Shown here one piece after another: positions 1-9,129 of a DNA stretch of 64,000 nucleotides (positions are counted from its first letter, which is position 1; every line of letters starts with the position of its first letter). Both the position numbers and the translations under genes were made by a program. This DNA is from Bacteroidota bacterium (GTDB taxonomy: Bacteria > Bacteroidota > Ignavibacteria > Kryptoniales > JAKASW01). The stretch covers positions 22,238 to 86,237 of the forward strand of contig JAJYIT010000017.1 in NCBI GenBank assembly GCA_021789975.1, in the 5' to 3' direction. The notes under the pieces are model-generated. The model searched no databases. It worked only from the letters and a program-made list of their open reading frames with translations, and had not been told where the DNA came from.

Positions 1-559
1 GATTTGACACACAGGACCGAGGAGGTTTCAGGAGGCTTCAAGCTTCCTGATAGCTCTTCTGACACCGTCGCTGTTCGCAACAATGGTGTCGCCTGTTCAT
101 TTGGTCGCTTCAACAGAATTCTACTTCGATTCCCTCCCGCCTCCAGGCTATTCCGGTGCGGGCCCCGATTTGACCGGAAGCGCGATCATCCATTCTACCG
201 GTCATCTCAATGATCATCCTTCCGGTACCGTTCATCTTATCAATATTTTAGTCTATCATGTCAGGGTACAATCCAACTCTGAAGTTGCGATCTCCATCTT
301 ACAAATGCCGGTTTTATTTCCGCAGACCTCCTCCCTTCATTCGCTGCTGCTGGTTCAACGAGAGGGTAGCCATTGTTCAAATCTGCCAATAACCCGGGAG
401 GTGATAAGGGTGAATATGCCCCAGGCGGGGGAGTCGGGATTGATTTTGCGGTGAAGAATTTGCCCTTTGAGAGAGCGCCGTTCGGCACGATTTTTACAGG
501 CAGTGGTTGCGGCCCTACCTTGTTTGAAGGGCTAGCCTGAACTAATTTATAAATAGTTT
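1..559. other. Intergenic / undetermined 5' stretch
   Basis: No convincing gene is seen here. Short open frames exist on both strands but have no recognisable domain and no good ribosome binding site. Bases 28-50 form a near-perfect hairpin (TCAGGAGGCTT / AAGCTTCCTGA with one wobble pair), which could be the end of a transcript entering from the left, but it lacks a T tract. Bases 395-455 are purine-rich and G-rich, with the look of a degenerate intergenic repeat. Confidence 0.5.
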
Positions 560-1291
560 ATGAACGAAAACGTAAACATACTAACTGCTTTTTTGTTCGG
601 GATTATATCCTTTGCATCGCCTTGCGTCCTTCCGATAGTCCCGGGATACTTATCATTCATCAGCGGGTACAGCTTCGACGAGATGGTGAACAGTTCACGC
701 CAGGAGCTGTTCAAGAAGGTGACGCTAAACTCGGTCCTGTTCATCATCGGGTTCTCATTGATTTTCATCGCCCTCGGTGCGTCAGCAACCGCGATAGGGA
801 AGTTCCTGGTTGAACGGCTGGAATTGTTTGCGAAGATTGCCGGTGTTATCATCGTGCTTTTCGGCCTGCACATGATCGGAGTTTTCAAGATTAAGTTTTT
901 GAATTATGAAAAGAAATTTCATACCGATAAGAAGATAGGTCCCCTGGGATCATTTGTTGCCGGACTGGCATTCGCGTTCGGATGGACACCATGTATCGGG
1001 CCTGTGTTGGCGGCTATACTGACAATAGCTGCACAACAAGATACAATTGGAAAAGGTATCGCACTTCTTGCCGTTTATTCTCTTGGGCTGGGAATCCCTT
1101 TCCTTGTGACGAGTCTCAGCATAAATGCTTTTCTGGCTTTCTTCAGAAAGTTCAGCAAGTACATCAGGTGGGTCGAGGTAACGGGCGGAGTTTTGCTGGT
1201 AATCGTGGGGATACTCATAGCTACGAACAATCTAACTGTGCTTTCCAGTTATTTTGCCAGATGGTTCCCATTCTTGAATCAACTTTCGTGA
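560..1291 (+). CDS. ccdA: CcdA/DsbD-family thiol-reductant transporter
   Basis: A 243-residue polytopic inner-membrane protein. Family members pass electrons from cytoplasmic thioredoxin across the membrane to periplasmic thiol-disulfide proteins, for example for cytochrome c maturation. The two hallmark cysteine-proline motifs are visible, one in the first helix (SPCVLPIVPGYLSF, near residue 20) and one in the middle (GWTPCIGPVL, near residue 143), each on a predicted helix, with about six helices in total. The length matches the minimal CcdA form without the DsbD end domains. It lies 25 bp upstream of korA on the same strand. Its natural partners (thioredoxin and TlpA-like proteins) lie 6-9 kb downstream, and multihaem c-type cytochromes occur at 49-51 kb. 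Identification is by motif and topology. Confidence 0.92.
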   Translation: MNENVNILTAFLFGIISFASPCVLPIVPGYLSFISGYSFDEMVNSSRQELFKKVTLNSVLFIIGFSLIFIALGASATAIGKFLVERLELFAKIAGVIIVLFGLHMIGVFKIKFLNYEKKFHTDKKIGPLGSFVAGLAFAFGWTPCIGPVLAAILTIAAQQDTIGKGIALLAVYSLGLGIPFLVTSLSINAFLAFFRKFSKYIRWVEVTGGVLLVIVGILIATNNLTVLSSYFARWFPFLNQLS

Positions 1292-1316
1292 AAGCGAATA
1301 ATCTAAGGAATTGTGA

Positions 1317-3170
1317 ATGAGCAAGACTATTGAAACAGTGGATGACGTTGTGATAAGGTTCGCCGGGGATTCGGGCGACGGCATGCAGCTGACGGGCACC
1401 CAGTTTACAAACACTACTGCTCTTGTCGGCAACGATCTGAGCACTCTGCCTGACTATCCCGCAGAGATAAGAGCACCTGCCGGAACGCTCTTCGGAGTCT
1501 CGAGCTTTCAGCTGCGATTTTCGAGCTGGGACATCCTGACTCCCGGTGATCAGCCGGACGTTCTGGTAGCGATGAATCCTGCGGCGCTTAAAGTCCATTT
1601 GAAAGATTTGAAGAAGAGCGGGCTGATACTTGCGAATACGGATTCGTTTGACGACAAGAATCTCGCTCTTGCGGGGTTCCCGGAAAACCCGTTGGTCGAC
1701 GACTCGCTGCATGAGTACCAGGTCATCGAGGTCCCTATCACAAAGCTGACTTTGAATGCCCTTCAGGGAATCGGGCTGAGCCAGAAAGAGATGGTGCGCT
1801 GCAAGAATTTCTTTGCGCTTGGTTTGATGTACTGGATGTACTCGCGTCCGATGGAGCCGACTGAAAGTTGGATCAAGCAGAAATTCGGAAGTGAGCCGAA
1901 GATCGCTGAGGCGAATGACAAAGCGCTGAAGGCAGGGTACTACTACGGAGAGAGCACGGAAGTGTTCGCTTCGAGGTTCGAAGTGAAGCCAGCACAGCTT
2001 AACCCCGGGCTTTACAGGAATATCACCGGAAACGAAGCGACTGCACTTGGCGTCGTCGCCGCGGCTAAGAAGGCAGGTATCCCTCTTTTCTATGCGAGTT
2101 ACCCCATTACCCCGGCCAGCGACATACTTCATAATTTGTCCGGGTACAAGAATTACGGCGTAAAGACCTTTCAGGCGGAAGATGAAATCGCAGCTGCTGG
2201 TGTGGCAGTCGGTGCTGCCTATGCCGGCAACCTGGCGGTCACCGGTACAAGCGGACCCGGTGCGGCACTGAAATCTGAGACGATAAGCCTCGGAGTGATG
2301 CTCGAGCTGCCTCTGGTCATCGTTGATGTCCAACGCGGCGGGCCGTCGACTGGTTTGCCTACAAAGACAGAACAATCCGATCTCCTGTTTGTAATGTACG
2401 GCCGTGACGGTGAAGCACCCGCACCTGTTATAGCTGCAGCAACACCGGCGGATTGTTTCCACATGGCTTATGAGGCAGCACGGATTGCCGTCAAATACAT
2501 GACACCGGTCTACTTGCTGACCGACGGTTATTTAGGCAACGGAAGCGAGCCATGGCTTGTTCCTGATTCAAAGGATCTTCCGGCGATACCGGTGACTTTC
2601 AGAACGGATCCCGAGAATTTCCATCCTTATGCGCGGAACGAGAACAACGTGCGCCCGTGGGCACTTCCCGGAACACCCGGGCTTGAACATCGAATCGGTG
2701 GTCTTGAAAAGGCAAACATAACAGGAAACGTCAGCTACGACCCGGACAACCATGATTTCATGGTACACTTGAGAGCGGAGAAAGTTGCCGGCATCGCAAA
2801 GGATATTCCGCTGCAAGAAGTCTACGGTGAACAAAACGGCGAGCTCCTCGTCGTAAGCTGGGGCGGAACGTTCGGAGCAGTGAGATCGACTGTTGATAAA
2901 ATGCGCAAGAAGGGATACAAGCTTTCCCATGCCCACCTTCGATACCTGAATCCGTTCCCGCGAAATCTCGGCGAAATTCTCAAGAGCTTTGAAAAGATAT
3001 TTGTCCCTGAAATCAATCTGGGTCAGCTTGCCCAGCTCTTGAGAAGTGAGTATCTGATCGATGTCGTTCAGTTCAACAAGGTAAGGGGACTTCCGCTCAG
3101 GTCTATGGAACTAGAGCAGGCGATAGTGAAAACATTAGAAGCAAATCCTGCACAAGGGAAAAGGAGTTAG
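1317..3170 (+). CDS. korA: 2-oxoacid:ferredoxin oxidoreductase, alpha subunit (gamma-alpha fusion)
   Basis: A 617-residue large subunit of a 2-oxoglutarate (or related 2-oxoacid) ferredoxin oxidoreductase. The enzyme interconverts 2-oxoglutarate and succinyl-CoA + CO2 with ferredoxin and can run reductively in the reverse TCA cycle. The N-terminal gamma domain (about residues 10-190) contains [14 protein letters not shown]. The alpha pyruvate-flavodoxin-type domain begins near residue 215 and contains [13 protein letters not shown] and an [20 protein letters not shown] segment. The gamma-alpha fused form with a separate beta chain is the usual KorAB layout in Bacteroidota, Chlorobi and many anaerobes. 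The korB start follows the stop by 3 bp. Substrate preference cannot be read from the sequence. Confidence 0.93.
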   Translation: MSKTIETVDDVVIRFAGDSGDGMQLTGTQFTNTTALVGNDLSTLPDYPAEIRAPAGTLFGVSSFQLRFSSWDILTPGDQPDVLVAMNPAALKVHLKDLKKSGLILANTDSFDDKNLALAGFPENPLVDDSLHEYQVIEVPITKLTLNALQGIGLSQKEMVRCKNFFALGLMYWMYSRPMEPTESWIKQKFGSEPKIAEANDKALKAGYYYGESTEVFASRFEVKPAQLNPGLYRNITGNEATALGVVAAAKKAGIPLFYASYPITPASDILHNLSGYKNYGVKTFQAEDEIAAAGVAVGAAYAGNLAVTGTSGPGAALKSETISLGVMLELPLVIVDVQRGGPSTGLPTKTEQSDLLFVMYGRDGEAPAPVIAAATPADCFHMAYEAARIAVKYMTPVYLLTDGYLGNGSEPWLVPDSKDLPAIPVTFRTDPENFHPYARNENNVRPWALPGTPGLEHRIGGLEKANITGNVSYDPDNHDFMVHLRAEKVAGIAKDIPLQEVYGEQNGELLVVSWGGTFGAVRSTVDKMRKKGYKLSHAHLRYLNPFPRNLGEILKSFEKIFVPEINLGQLAQLLRSEYLIDVVQFNKVRGLPLRSMELEQAIVKTLEANPAQGKRS

Positions 3171-3173
3171 ACG

Positions 3174-4235
3174 ATGGCAGGCACAAATGGCAACGGCGAG
3201 GCCGTCAAGCAGTCTCCCGCGCAGCCGAAGAAATATACAGCAAAAGATTTTGCTTCCGACCAGGATGTGAGATGGTGTCCGGGCTGCGGCGATTACTCAG
3301 TACTTGCGCAGGTCCAAAGGATTCTTCCCGACCTGGATGTGCCGAAAGAGAAGCAAATTTTTATCTCCGGCATCGGCTGTTCCAGCAGATTTCCGTATTA
3401 CATGAATGCGTACGGTGTTCACGGCATTCATGGGCGCGCGCCAGCGATTGCCAGCGGCGTGAAGTCTGCCAACCCTGATTTAACTGTGTGGGTTGCAACA
3501 GGCGACGGCGACGCTTTGTCGATTGGTGGCAACCATTTCATCCATGCGATGAGACGAAACATCGGCCTCAAGATTCTCATGTTCAATAACCGGATATACG
3601 GTCTAACGAAGGGTCAGTACTCGCCTACTTCCGAACTCGGGAAGAAATCGAAGTCCTCCCCGTTCGGTAGTATTGATTATCCGTTCAACCCGGTGCAACT
3701 GTCTTTAGGTGCCGAAGGTACTTTCGTGGCCCGCTCGATGGATCGTGACCCGAAGCATCTTCAGCAAGTCCTTTTGCGCGCAGGGAAACATGATGGTACA
3801 GCTTTTGTCGAGATATTCCAGAACTGCAACGTGTTCAATGACGGCGCATACCTCTTGTATACCGAAAAGGAGACAAGATCGGACAATGTGCTTTTCATCG
3901 AACACGGTAAACCACTGGTCTTCGGCAAGGATAACGACAAAGGAATCAAGCTCGAAGGTTTCACCCCGAAGGTTGTGTCGCTCAAGGACGGGAAACACAG
4001 CATTAGTGATCTTCTGGTCTATGATGAAACCGCATACGAGCTCGCGGTCTTAGTCGCGACTTTCGGCGACAGACCGGGTTTCCCTGTACCCATCGGAGTC
4101 TTCTTTCAGATTCACCGCGAAAGCTATGAGAAGATGATGACAGATCAAATTGAGGCTGTCACCAAGAAACGCGGCAACGGAGACCTGGACAAGCTGCTGA
4201 AGTCAGGCAACACCTGGGTCGTAACTGCGAACTGA
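3174..4235 (+). CDS. korB: 2-oxoacid:ferredoxin oxidoreductase, beta subunit
   Basis: A 353-residue thiamine diphosphate-binding subunit partnering the upstream KorA. The family signature is clear: DVRWCPGCGDYSVLAQVQ near residue 32, GIGCSSRFPYYMN near residue 66, and the ThDP/Mg motif GDGDALSIGGNHFIHAMRRN followed by NNRIYGLTKGQYSPTS. The cysteines of WCPGCGDY and GIGCSSR are those retained in KorB/PorB-type subunits. The first 20 residues are a low-complexity polar extension (GTNGNGEAVKQ). It ends just before a strong rho-independent terminator, so korAB (possibly with ccdA) forms one transcript. Confidence 0.94.
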   Translation: MAGTNGNGEAVKQSPAQPKKYTAKDFASDQDVRWCPGCGDYSVLAQVQRILPDLDVPKEKQIFISGIGCSSRFPYYMNAYGVHGIHGRAPAIASGVKSANPDLTVWVATGDGDALSIGGNHFIHAMRRNIGLKILMFNNRIYGLTKGQYSPTSELGKKSKSSPFGSIDYPFNPVQLSLGAEGTFVARSMDRDPKHLQQVLLRAGKHDGTAFVEIFQNCNVFNDGAYLLYTEKETRSDNVLFIEHGKPLVFGKDNDKGIKLEGFTPKVVSLKDGKHSISDLLVYDETAYELAVLVATFGDRPGFPVPIGVFFQIHRESYEKMMTDQIEAVTKKRGNGDLDKLLKSGNTWVVTAN

Positions 4236-4270
4236 CTCGATTCTGACAAACAGTCAAAATACAAATCGAG

Positions 4271-4299
4271 AAGGGCGGTCTGAGTGCCGCCCTTTTTTA
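4271..4299 (+). terminator. Rho-independent terminator after korB
   Basis: A perfect 8-bp stem AAGGGCGG (4271-4278) / CCGCCCTT (4287-4294) with an 8-nt loop runs into a T tract. It lies 36 bp after the korB stop and closes the korAB transcript. Confidence 0.88.
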
Positions 4300-4401
4300 T
4301 AGACGATGGAATCCGTGGACCAGCTTTTTTGTTATCATATAATTATTTTGAGTCGGAAACTAAGTCTCCTCGAACAAAAAAAACCGAAGATCGGAAAATA
4401 A

Positions 4402-5421
4402 ATGGCCCAGCTCACGCTGCCGGTGAACAGTAATCTCGCCGAAACGTTCTGCCGATTGGTAAGAGAAAACCAGAAGTTCGTTCTGACAACACATGTTAAT
4501 CCCGACGGCGACGGCCTGGGATCTGAGTTGGCACTCCACCGCTTCCTGACGAAGTTGAAAAAGGATTCCCAAATCCTGAATTACAGCGATACACCGGCTA
4601 ACCATGCCTTTCTCGATAAGAAGAAGGAAATAAAAAGGTTTGATGCGACAAAAGATCGAGAACTGCTCTTGAATGCAGATGTACTCCTGGCTCTCGACAT
4701 GAACAACTCATCACGTCTCAGAACTATGGAGAAATTCTTCCTGGAGAGCAAAGCAGAGAAGGCCATCATAGACCACCACCTGGAGGCGGAGAATTTTGTC
4801 GACCATCAGCTTGTAGATGTCAATTCACCTGCGACGGGGGAGATCGTCTACCAATTTCTTCTGACATATGACGCCGCCCTGATTGACAAGGATATTGCCG
4901 AAGCTCTCTATGCCGCAATTATGACCGATACCGGCTCGTTCAGGTTCCCAAGAACGGACGGAGACACATATAGAATTGCCGCACATCTGGTCGATCTGGG
5001 AGTCGATCCCAATTACGTGTATCATAATCTATACGAAGAGAATTCCATCGGGAGGACGAGACTTCTTGGAGAAATGCTCTCGAACGTCCAACTTGCTTAC
5101 GAAGGCCGAGTATCGTATGCCGCCTTGACGCTTGAGCAACTTGAAAGGAATCATGTTATCCCGGATGACGTAGACAATTTTGTCAACCAGGCGAGCGCGA
5201 TTTCCGGAGTCGTCGTTACTCTCTTCTTTCTTGAGATGCAGAATGGAGTGAAGATAAGCTTCAGGTCAAAAGGTGAAGTCCCTGTAAATATACTCGCAAA
5301 AAAATTCGGCGGCGGCGGCCACAAGAATGCTTCGGGAGCAAGGCTCCAGGAAGTGAAGCTTGATAAGGCGGTCGCAGATGTTCTTAAGGAAGCCGCGACG
5401 ATATTGCCTGACCACATCTGA
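4402..5421 (+). CDS. nrnA: DHH-family phosphoesterase, NrnA-like (oligoribonuclease / pAp phosphatase)
   Basis: A 339-residue cytoplasmic DHH/DHHA1 protein. NrnA-type members degrade oligoribonucleotides left by RNA decay and dephosphorylate 3'-phosphoadenosine 5'-phosphate. Visible motifs are HVNPDGDGLGSELAL (residues 31-45, metal-binding His and Asp), an ALDMNNSS segment, the eponymous IIDHHLE, and the C-terminal DHHA1 glycine loop GGGGHKNASGARL. Length and motif order match NrnA rather than RecJ or GdpP. It starts a new transcription unit after the korB terminator, and pepA follows 20 bp downstream. Whether the native substrate is RNA, pAp or a cyclic dinucleotide product cannot be decided here. 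Confidence 0.88.
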   Translation: MAQLTLPVNSNLAETFCRLVRENQKFVLTTHVNPDGDGLGSELALHRFLTKLKKDSQILNYSDTPANHAFLDKKKEIKRFDATKDRELLLNADVLLALDMNNSSRLRTMEKFFLESKAEKAIIDHHLEAENFVDHQLVDVNSPATGEIVYQFLLTYDAALIDKDIAEALYAAIMTDTGSFRFPRTDGDTYRIAAHLVDLGVDPNYVYHNLYEENSIGRTRLLGEMLSNVQLAYEGRVSYAALTLEQLERNHVIPDDVDNFVNQASAISGVVVTLFFLEMQNGVKISFRSKGEVPVNILAKKFGGGGHKNASGARLQEVKLDKAVADVLKEAATILPDHI

Positions 5422-5441
5422 AACTTTCACAAGGAGACAAA

Positions 5442-6950
5442 ATGAAAGTTGAGTTTGTAGAGAAAAATTTTACTGAGGTGAAGTCCGATGTGCTGATTCT
5501 GGCGTTGACTACTGAAGATGCAGAACCGGCAAGCAAGAAGGACCCGACGCCGAAATTCGTATCACTCTTCCGTGATTCTGCGGGAGAACTCAAGCGGGCA
5601 TTAAGCGGTTCAAACTTCACGGGGGATAAAGGCCAACAAGTTACATTATATCCTGAAGGGAGGCACCGCGTCGCACACCTGATCGGCCTTGGTCAAAGAT
5701 CTCAGGTTACAGTGGAAAAGCTAAGGAGGGCTGCTGCGGCGGGCATTAAAGCTCCCAGAGCCGGCAATGTGTCTTCAGTCCTCCTGAGCGTTCTCGGTCC
5801 GACAGTAGAGCAGATCAGTGATTACGACACCGTGCATTCGATCCTGGAGGGGGCGATACTTGCGGCGTACAAGTTCGACAAGTATCTCACTCAAAACAGG
5901 AAGAAGGCTTCGCTAAGCAAATTCACCGTAGCACTCAAAGGAGTCAAGGGAGATATAGGCAGGAAAGCTGCCAGAGATGCCGCATCCGTATGTGAGTCGG
6001 TCTATCTGACACGCGATCTCTGCAATGCGCCTGCTAACGATATGTATCCGGAAGTCCTCGCTGGTATTGCGCTAAAGATAGCCAAGAAATACCGCCTGCA
6101 TGCGAGGATATTCGACGAACGTGAAATTCGAAGGTTGAAGATGGGTGGTCTCCTTGCAGTTAATTCCGGCAGTAAAAGGCCGCCGAGATTCATTACTCTT
6201 GAATACCGAGGCAAGCCCACCAGTAAAGACTGGTACGCAATCGTCGGGAAAGGAATCACTTTCGACAGCGGCGGTATATCCCTGAAGCCTGCGGCGAACA
6301 TGGGTGAGATGAAGATGGATATGTCGGGAGCTGCGGCCGTCCTGGGTACAATCCAGAATCTTGCTTCACTGAAAATTCCTGTCAATGTCGTGGGGATTGC
6401 GCCGTCTGCGGAAAATCTACCCGGCGGATCGGCCTACAAACCCGGCGATGTACTTACCACCATGTCTGGAATCACGATTGAAGTAGATAACACCGATGCT
6501 GAAGGTCGAATCATTCTTTCTGATGCGCTTCACTACGCTCAGAGATACCGACCTAAGGCCATCATAGATCTTGCTACTCTTACCGGAGCGTGTGTCGTCG
6601 CACTGGGTCAACATGCGACCGGCATGTTCGGCACAGGAGAGGACGTGATGGCTCAATTAAAAGAAGCGGGCGAGAAGACGTTCGAGCGGGTCTGGCAGAT
6701 GCCGATCTACGAGGAGTACGAAAAGCAAATAAAGAGTGACATTGCCGATGTGAAGAATGTCGGGGGAAGGTGGGCGGGGGCAATCACCGCTGCGTTGTTC
6801 CTCAAGAGATTTGTCGGTGACTATCCATGGGTCCATCTTGACATAGCGGGCACTGCCATGCTTGAGGAAGAAACTGATTATGCGCCCAAGGGTGGGTCTG
6901 GAGTCGGAGTGAGACTCCTGACGCAATTTTTCAAGCAGATTTCATCCTAA
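5442..6950 (+). CDS. pepA: Leucyl aminopeptidase, M17 family
   Basis: A 502-residue cytosolic dizinc aminopeptidase that removes N-terminal residues from peptides. The C-terminal catalytic domain contains VGKGITFDSGGISLKP (Lys270 and Asp275 are metal or catalytic ligands) and the family signature NTDAEGRIILSDAL (Asp352, Glu354, Arg356). The N-terminal macro-like domain covers roughly residues 1-160. Length is typical of PepA. AAGGAG is placed well upstream of the ATG. It is 20 bp downstream of the DHH phosphoesterase, so co-transcription is likely. Confidence 0.95.
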   Translation: MKVEFVEKNFTEVKSDVLILALTTEDAEPASKKDPTPKFVSLFRDSAGELKRALSGSNFTGDKGQQVTLYPEGRHRVAHLIGLGQRSQVTVEKLRRAAAAGIKAPRAGNVSSVLLSVLGPTVEQISDYDTVHSILEGAILAAYKFDKYLTQNRKKASLSKFTVALKGVKGDIGRKAARDAASVCESVYLTRDLCNAPANDMYPEVLAGIALKIAKKYRLHARIFDEREIRRLKMGGLLAVNSGSKRPPRFITLEYRGKPTSKDWYAIVGKGITFDSGGISLKPAANMGEMKMDMSGAAAVLGTIQNLASLKIPVNVVGIAPSAENLPGGSAYKPGDVLTTMSGITIEVDNTDAEGRIILSDALHYAQRYRPKAIIDLATLTGACVVALGQHATGMFGTGEDVMAQLKEAGEKTFERVWQMPIYEEYEKQIKSDIADVKNVGGRWAGAITAALFLKRFVGDYPWVHLDIAGTAMLEEETDYAPKGGSGVGVRLLTQFFKQISS

Positions 6951-6986
6951 AACCCACAGGGAAGAAAACTTAGCCGTTAAGATACT

Positions 6987-7148
6987 GTGCTAAAAGTCAA
7001 GTCATCACCAGATCGCATGTTGATGAAGTCTTTTGTTCAAGAGATAGTTCGGATCATATTGAGAGTTGTTTTTCCAAAGAGTAAAGATAAGGAGAAGAAG
7101 TTTTCTCCTGTCAAGAACTTGTGGTGGACTGAGGAAGGCGCTGGATAG
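6987..7148 (+). CDS. Possible small basic protein (53 aa)
   Basis: A GTG-initiated frame of 53 codons between pepA and trxA, with an in-frame ATG at 7017. The translation is rich in Lys, Val and Ile and ends PVKNLWWTEEGAG. It could be a short basic protein, but there is no clear Shine-Dalgarno sequence and no family I recognise. It may equally be a chance frame in the leader of the downstream cluster. Confidence 0.22.
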   Translation: MLKVKSSPDRMLMKSFVQEIVRIILRVVFPKSKDKEKKFSPVKNLWWTEEGAG

Positions 7149-7179
7149 CAAAGCTTAGAGATCGGATTCTGGTCTCACT

Positions 7180-7300
7180 ACAAACTCGGGAATGCTTGGC
7201 TTCCCGGTAAGAAGGTCTCGGCACGTCTCTATCTCTCTGTCGGGCATTTTATCGGCGCTCCTGCAAATCGCTCGTAAAACGAACTCTCGCCCGAGTTTGT
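7180..7300. repeat. 11-bp inverted repeat bracketing a 99-nt leader segment
   Basis: ACAAACTCGGG at 7180-7190 is exactly complementary to CCCGAGTTTGT at 7290-7300. The enclosed 99 nt contain a smaller TCGT-AAA-ACGA hairpin. The element ends 61 nt before the trxA start codon, where a structured mRNA leader or a transcription factor site would be expected. No known riboswitch class is recognised. Confidence 0.4.
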
Positions 7301-7361
7301 TATATTTCTGAACCTTTACATGCTTTTCATCATCTAAGTAACTGAAAGGAAGGAATCAGAG

Positions 7362-7694
7362 ATGGCAAATATCAAGGAAGCAACAACGTCGACCTTCGAA
7401 AATGAAGTTCTGAAATCTGGCGAACCGGTTTTAATAGATTTTTGGGCCCCCTGGTGCGGTCCGTGCAGAATGGTAGCGCCGGTGGTGGAAGAGATTGCAA
7501 AAGAGTACGATGGTAAAGTTAAGGTCATGAAACTAAACACTGACGAGAATATGGACATAGCCATAAAGTACAACATTCTCAGCATCCCGACGCTTGGCTT
7601 CTTTCACGGCGGTCAGATGGTGGACAGGATTATCGGAGCGGTACCGAAAAAGGTGATAGTGGAAAAGATTTCCAAGACCTTTCAAACGAACTAA
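7362..7694 (+). CDS. trxA: Thioredoxin
   Basis: A 110-residue cytoplasmic thioredoxin with the canonical redox centre [11 protein letters not shown] (Cys32, Cys35), conserved Asp in VLIDFWA and the cis-proline in SIPTLGFF. It reduces protein disulfides using thioredoxin reductase, which is not in the window. AAGGAAGG lies about 8 nt upstream of the ATG. It opens a nine-gene same-strand run dominated by thiol-active proteins and is followed after 11 bp by a second dithiol protein. That position suggests it serves as the electron donor for the cluster as well as for general metabolism. Confidence 0.95.
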   Translation: MANIKEATTSTFENEVLKSGEPVLIDFWAPWCGPCRMVAPVVEEIAKEYDGKVKVMKLNTDENMDIAIKYNILSIPTLGFFHGGQMVDRIIGAVPKKVIVEKISKTFQTN

Positions 7695-7705
7695 GGAATC
7701 TCAAA

Positions 7706-8347
7706 GTGTCATTCATCCAGGAAGAGGATAAGGCTGAAATAAGGGAACAAGTCGGAGATCTGTCTAACGATGTCAGGGTTTTAGTGTTTACGAAGAGTGA
7801 AAACTGTCAATACTGCGGTGAAGTAGAAAACATTCTCACAGAATTCGCGTCGATCTTTGATAGAGTCAGGTTGGAGAAGTACGATATAGAAAAAGATTCC
7901 GAGGTGGCAAGGAAATACGATGTCAAGCGGGCGCCCGGGATTGCGATAGTCGGCACAAAGGATTACGGGATCAGGTATTATGGCCTACCGGCAGGCTATG
8001 AGTTCGTGGCACTAATGAATGCCGTCAGGATGGTAGGTCTGAACGATGCTGATCTCGCTCCCGAGACGATCGAGCAACTTTCGAAAATAACAAAGCCCGT
8101 TCATATTCAAGTGTTCGTTACTCCATCGTGTCCGTACTGCCCGAATGCGGTGACGCTTTCACATCAATTTGCCATGGCAAATGATCTGGTAACCGCGGAT
8201 GCGGTTGAGGCAACGGAGTTTCCCGAGCTTGCCATGCAATACAATGTTCGAGGAGTTCCGAGGATCGTCGTTAATGAGGAGCATCATTTCGAAGGCGCGA
8301 TGCCTGAAAATTGGTTTGTAGAAGAAGTTGTAAAGGCGGTGAACTGA
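7706..8347 (+). CDS. Protein disulfide oxidoreductase with two thioredoxin-fold units (PDO-like)
   Basis: A 213-residue protein made of two thioredoxin/glutaredoxin folds in tandem, each with its own dithiol: CQYC (Cys34-Cys37) in the first half and CPYC (Cys142-Cys145) in the second, with cis-prolines in RAPG and GVPR. This is the architecture of the glutaredoxin-like PDO family first described in thermophilic archaea and bacteria and of the AhpF N-terminal domain. PDO-like proteins shuttle electrons to intracellular disulfides. It starts with GTG 11 bp after trxA and ends 3 bp before the next ATG, so it is translationally linked to both. There is no signal peptide, so it acts in the cytoplasm. 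Confidence 0.88.
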   Translation: MSFIQEEDKAEIREQVGDLSNDVRVLVFTKSENCQYCGEVENILTEFASIFDRVRLEKYDIEKDSEVARKYDVKRAPGIAIVGTKDYGIRYYGLPAGYEFVALMNAVRMVGLNDADLAPETIEQLSKITKPVHIQVFVTPSCPYCPNAVTLSHQFAMANDLVTADAVEATEFPELAMQYNVRGVPRIVVNEEHHFEGAMPENWFVEEVVKAVN

Positions 8348-8350
8348 AAA

Positions 8351-8920
8351 ATGCCGGGACATAGATTTGAAGCTAAACATCACAAGAAGCTTGAGTCCTC
8401 TTATCGGAAGAAGATTCTTCCTCCTGCGGCAACTTTGAAGAAGTTCGGCCTTAAGAAGGGGATGAACGTCGCAGATATCGGTGCCGGTTCAGGGTACTTT
8501 CTAATACCAGCAGCGCGCATGATAGGCCAGGAGGCGACTGCGTTCGGTGTTGACGCCTCGACCGAAATGCTCGAAATAATCAGGAGGAGACGTCATCCGT
8601 CAAATGTGGAATTGGTCCATACGAAAGATGGGTACACCGTCAAGATTGGCTCCGGCTCCATCGATTATGTCGTAGTTAGTTCTGTCCTCCACGAGAGTCA
8701 TCCCCTGCGTTTGTTGAGAGAGATTAGAAGAATTATGAGGTCTGGGGCGACGCTTCTGATAATAGACTGGCGAAAAGACTCTCTTCGTGCGGGCCCACCC
8801 GTGGAAGAGAGATTGTCACCCGAGCAGGTTCGCCAACTGTGCGGCAAAAGCAAATTGAAATCTGTCAGGACTACGATACTCAATTCGAGATATTACGCCG
8901 TGGTGGCGAAGAAGGCGTGA
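8351..8920 (+). CDS. Class I SAM-dependent methyltransferase
   Basis: A 189-residue Rossmann-fold methyltransferase with the SAM-binding glycine loop VADIGAGSGYFLIP (near residue 40), an acidic residue after strand 2 (FGVDAS) and a post-motif region SIDYVVVSSVLHES. The acceptor is unknown. Small methyltransferases of this type are sometimes found beside metalloid, sulfur or quinone genes, so placement inside a thiol-redox run is suggestive but not diagnostic. Its stop codon overlaps the next start (TGATG). Confidence 0.82.
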   Translation: MPGHRFEAKHHKKLESSYRKKILPPAATLKKFGLKKGMNVADIGAGSGYFLIPAARMIGQEATAFGVDASTEMLEIIRRRRHPSNVELVHTKDGYTVKIGSGSIDYVVVSSVLHESHPLRLLREIRRIMRSGATLLIIDWRKDSLRAGPPVEERLSPEQVRQLCGKSKLKSVRTTILNSRYYAVVAKKA

Positions 8921-9126
8921 TGGAAAAGTTGAGAATTCGAGAGTTGGCAGGCAAGAAAAACCTGACGAAGCTTGCCTTCATAGCCGTAGGAGGAGCACTA
9001 GGTTACGCGTATTACCATTTCATTGGATGCGCATCTGGAACCTGCCCGATCACCGGGAACCCTTATGCCAGCACCTTGTACGGAGGATTGGTTGGCTTCG
9101 CCCTGTGGATGATTAAAGAGGACTGA
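8920..9126 (+). CDS. Small membrane protein, DUF6132-like, with CxxxxC motif
   Basis: A 68-residue protein with a basic N-terminus and two hydrophobic segments (about 19-35 and 50-65). Between them sits a conserved hairpin, GCASGTCPITGNPYASTLYGG, with Cys37 and Cys42. This matches what I recall of the DUF6132 family of Bacteroidota/Chlorobi, whose function is unknown. I chose ATG at 8920 because it overlaps the upstream stop (TGATG) and gives the family length; an earlier in-frame start would extend into the methyltransferase gene. The paired cysteines at the membrane suggest a thiol or sulfur-handling role, which is inference. Confidence 0.75.
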   Translation: MEKLRIRELAGKKNLTKLAFIAVGGALGYAYYHFIGCASGTCPITGNPYASTLYGGLVGFALWMIKED

Positions 9127-9129
9127 GGA

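Larger units (their letters stand above)
6951..7361. other. Intergenic region upstream of trxA
   Basis: About 410 bp without a recognised gene. The left half holds a 53-codon open frame on + (listed separately). The right half holds an 11-bp perfect inverted repeat (7180-7190 / 7290-7300, listed separately). The promoter for the thiol-redox gene run starting at 7362 should lie here, but no clear -35/-10 pair stands out. Confidence 0.5.

Noticed and set aside
261..488. 75-codon minus-strand frame rich in Pro and Ala
   Set aside because: Low-complexity, no ribosome site, no family resemblance; it looks like a translated intergenic repeat.
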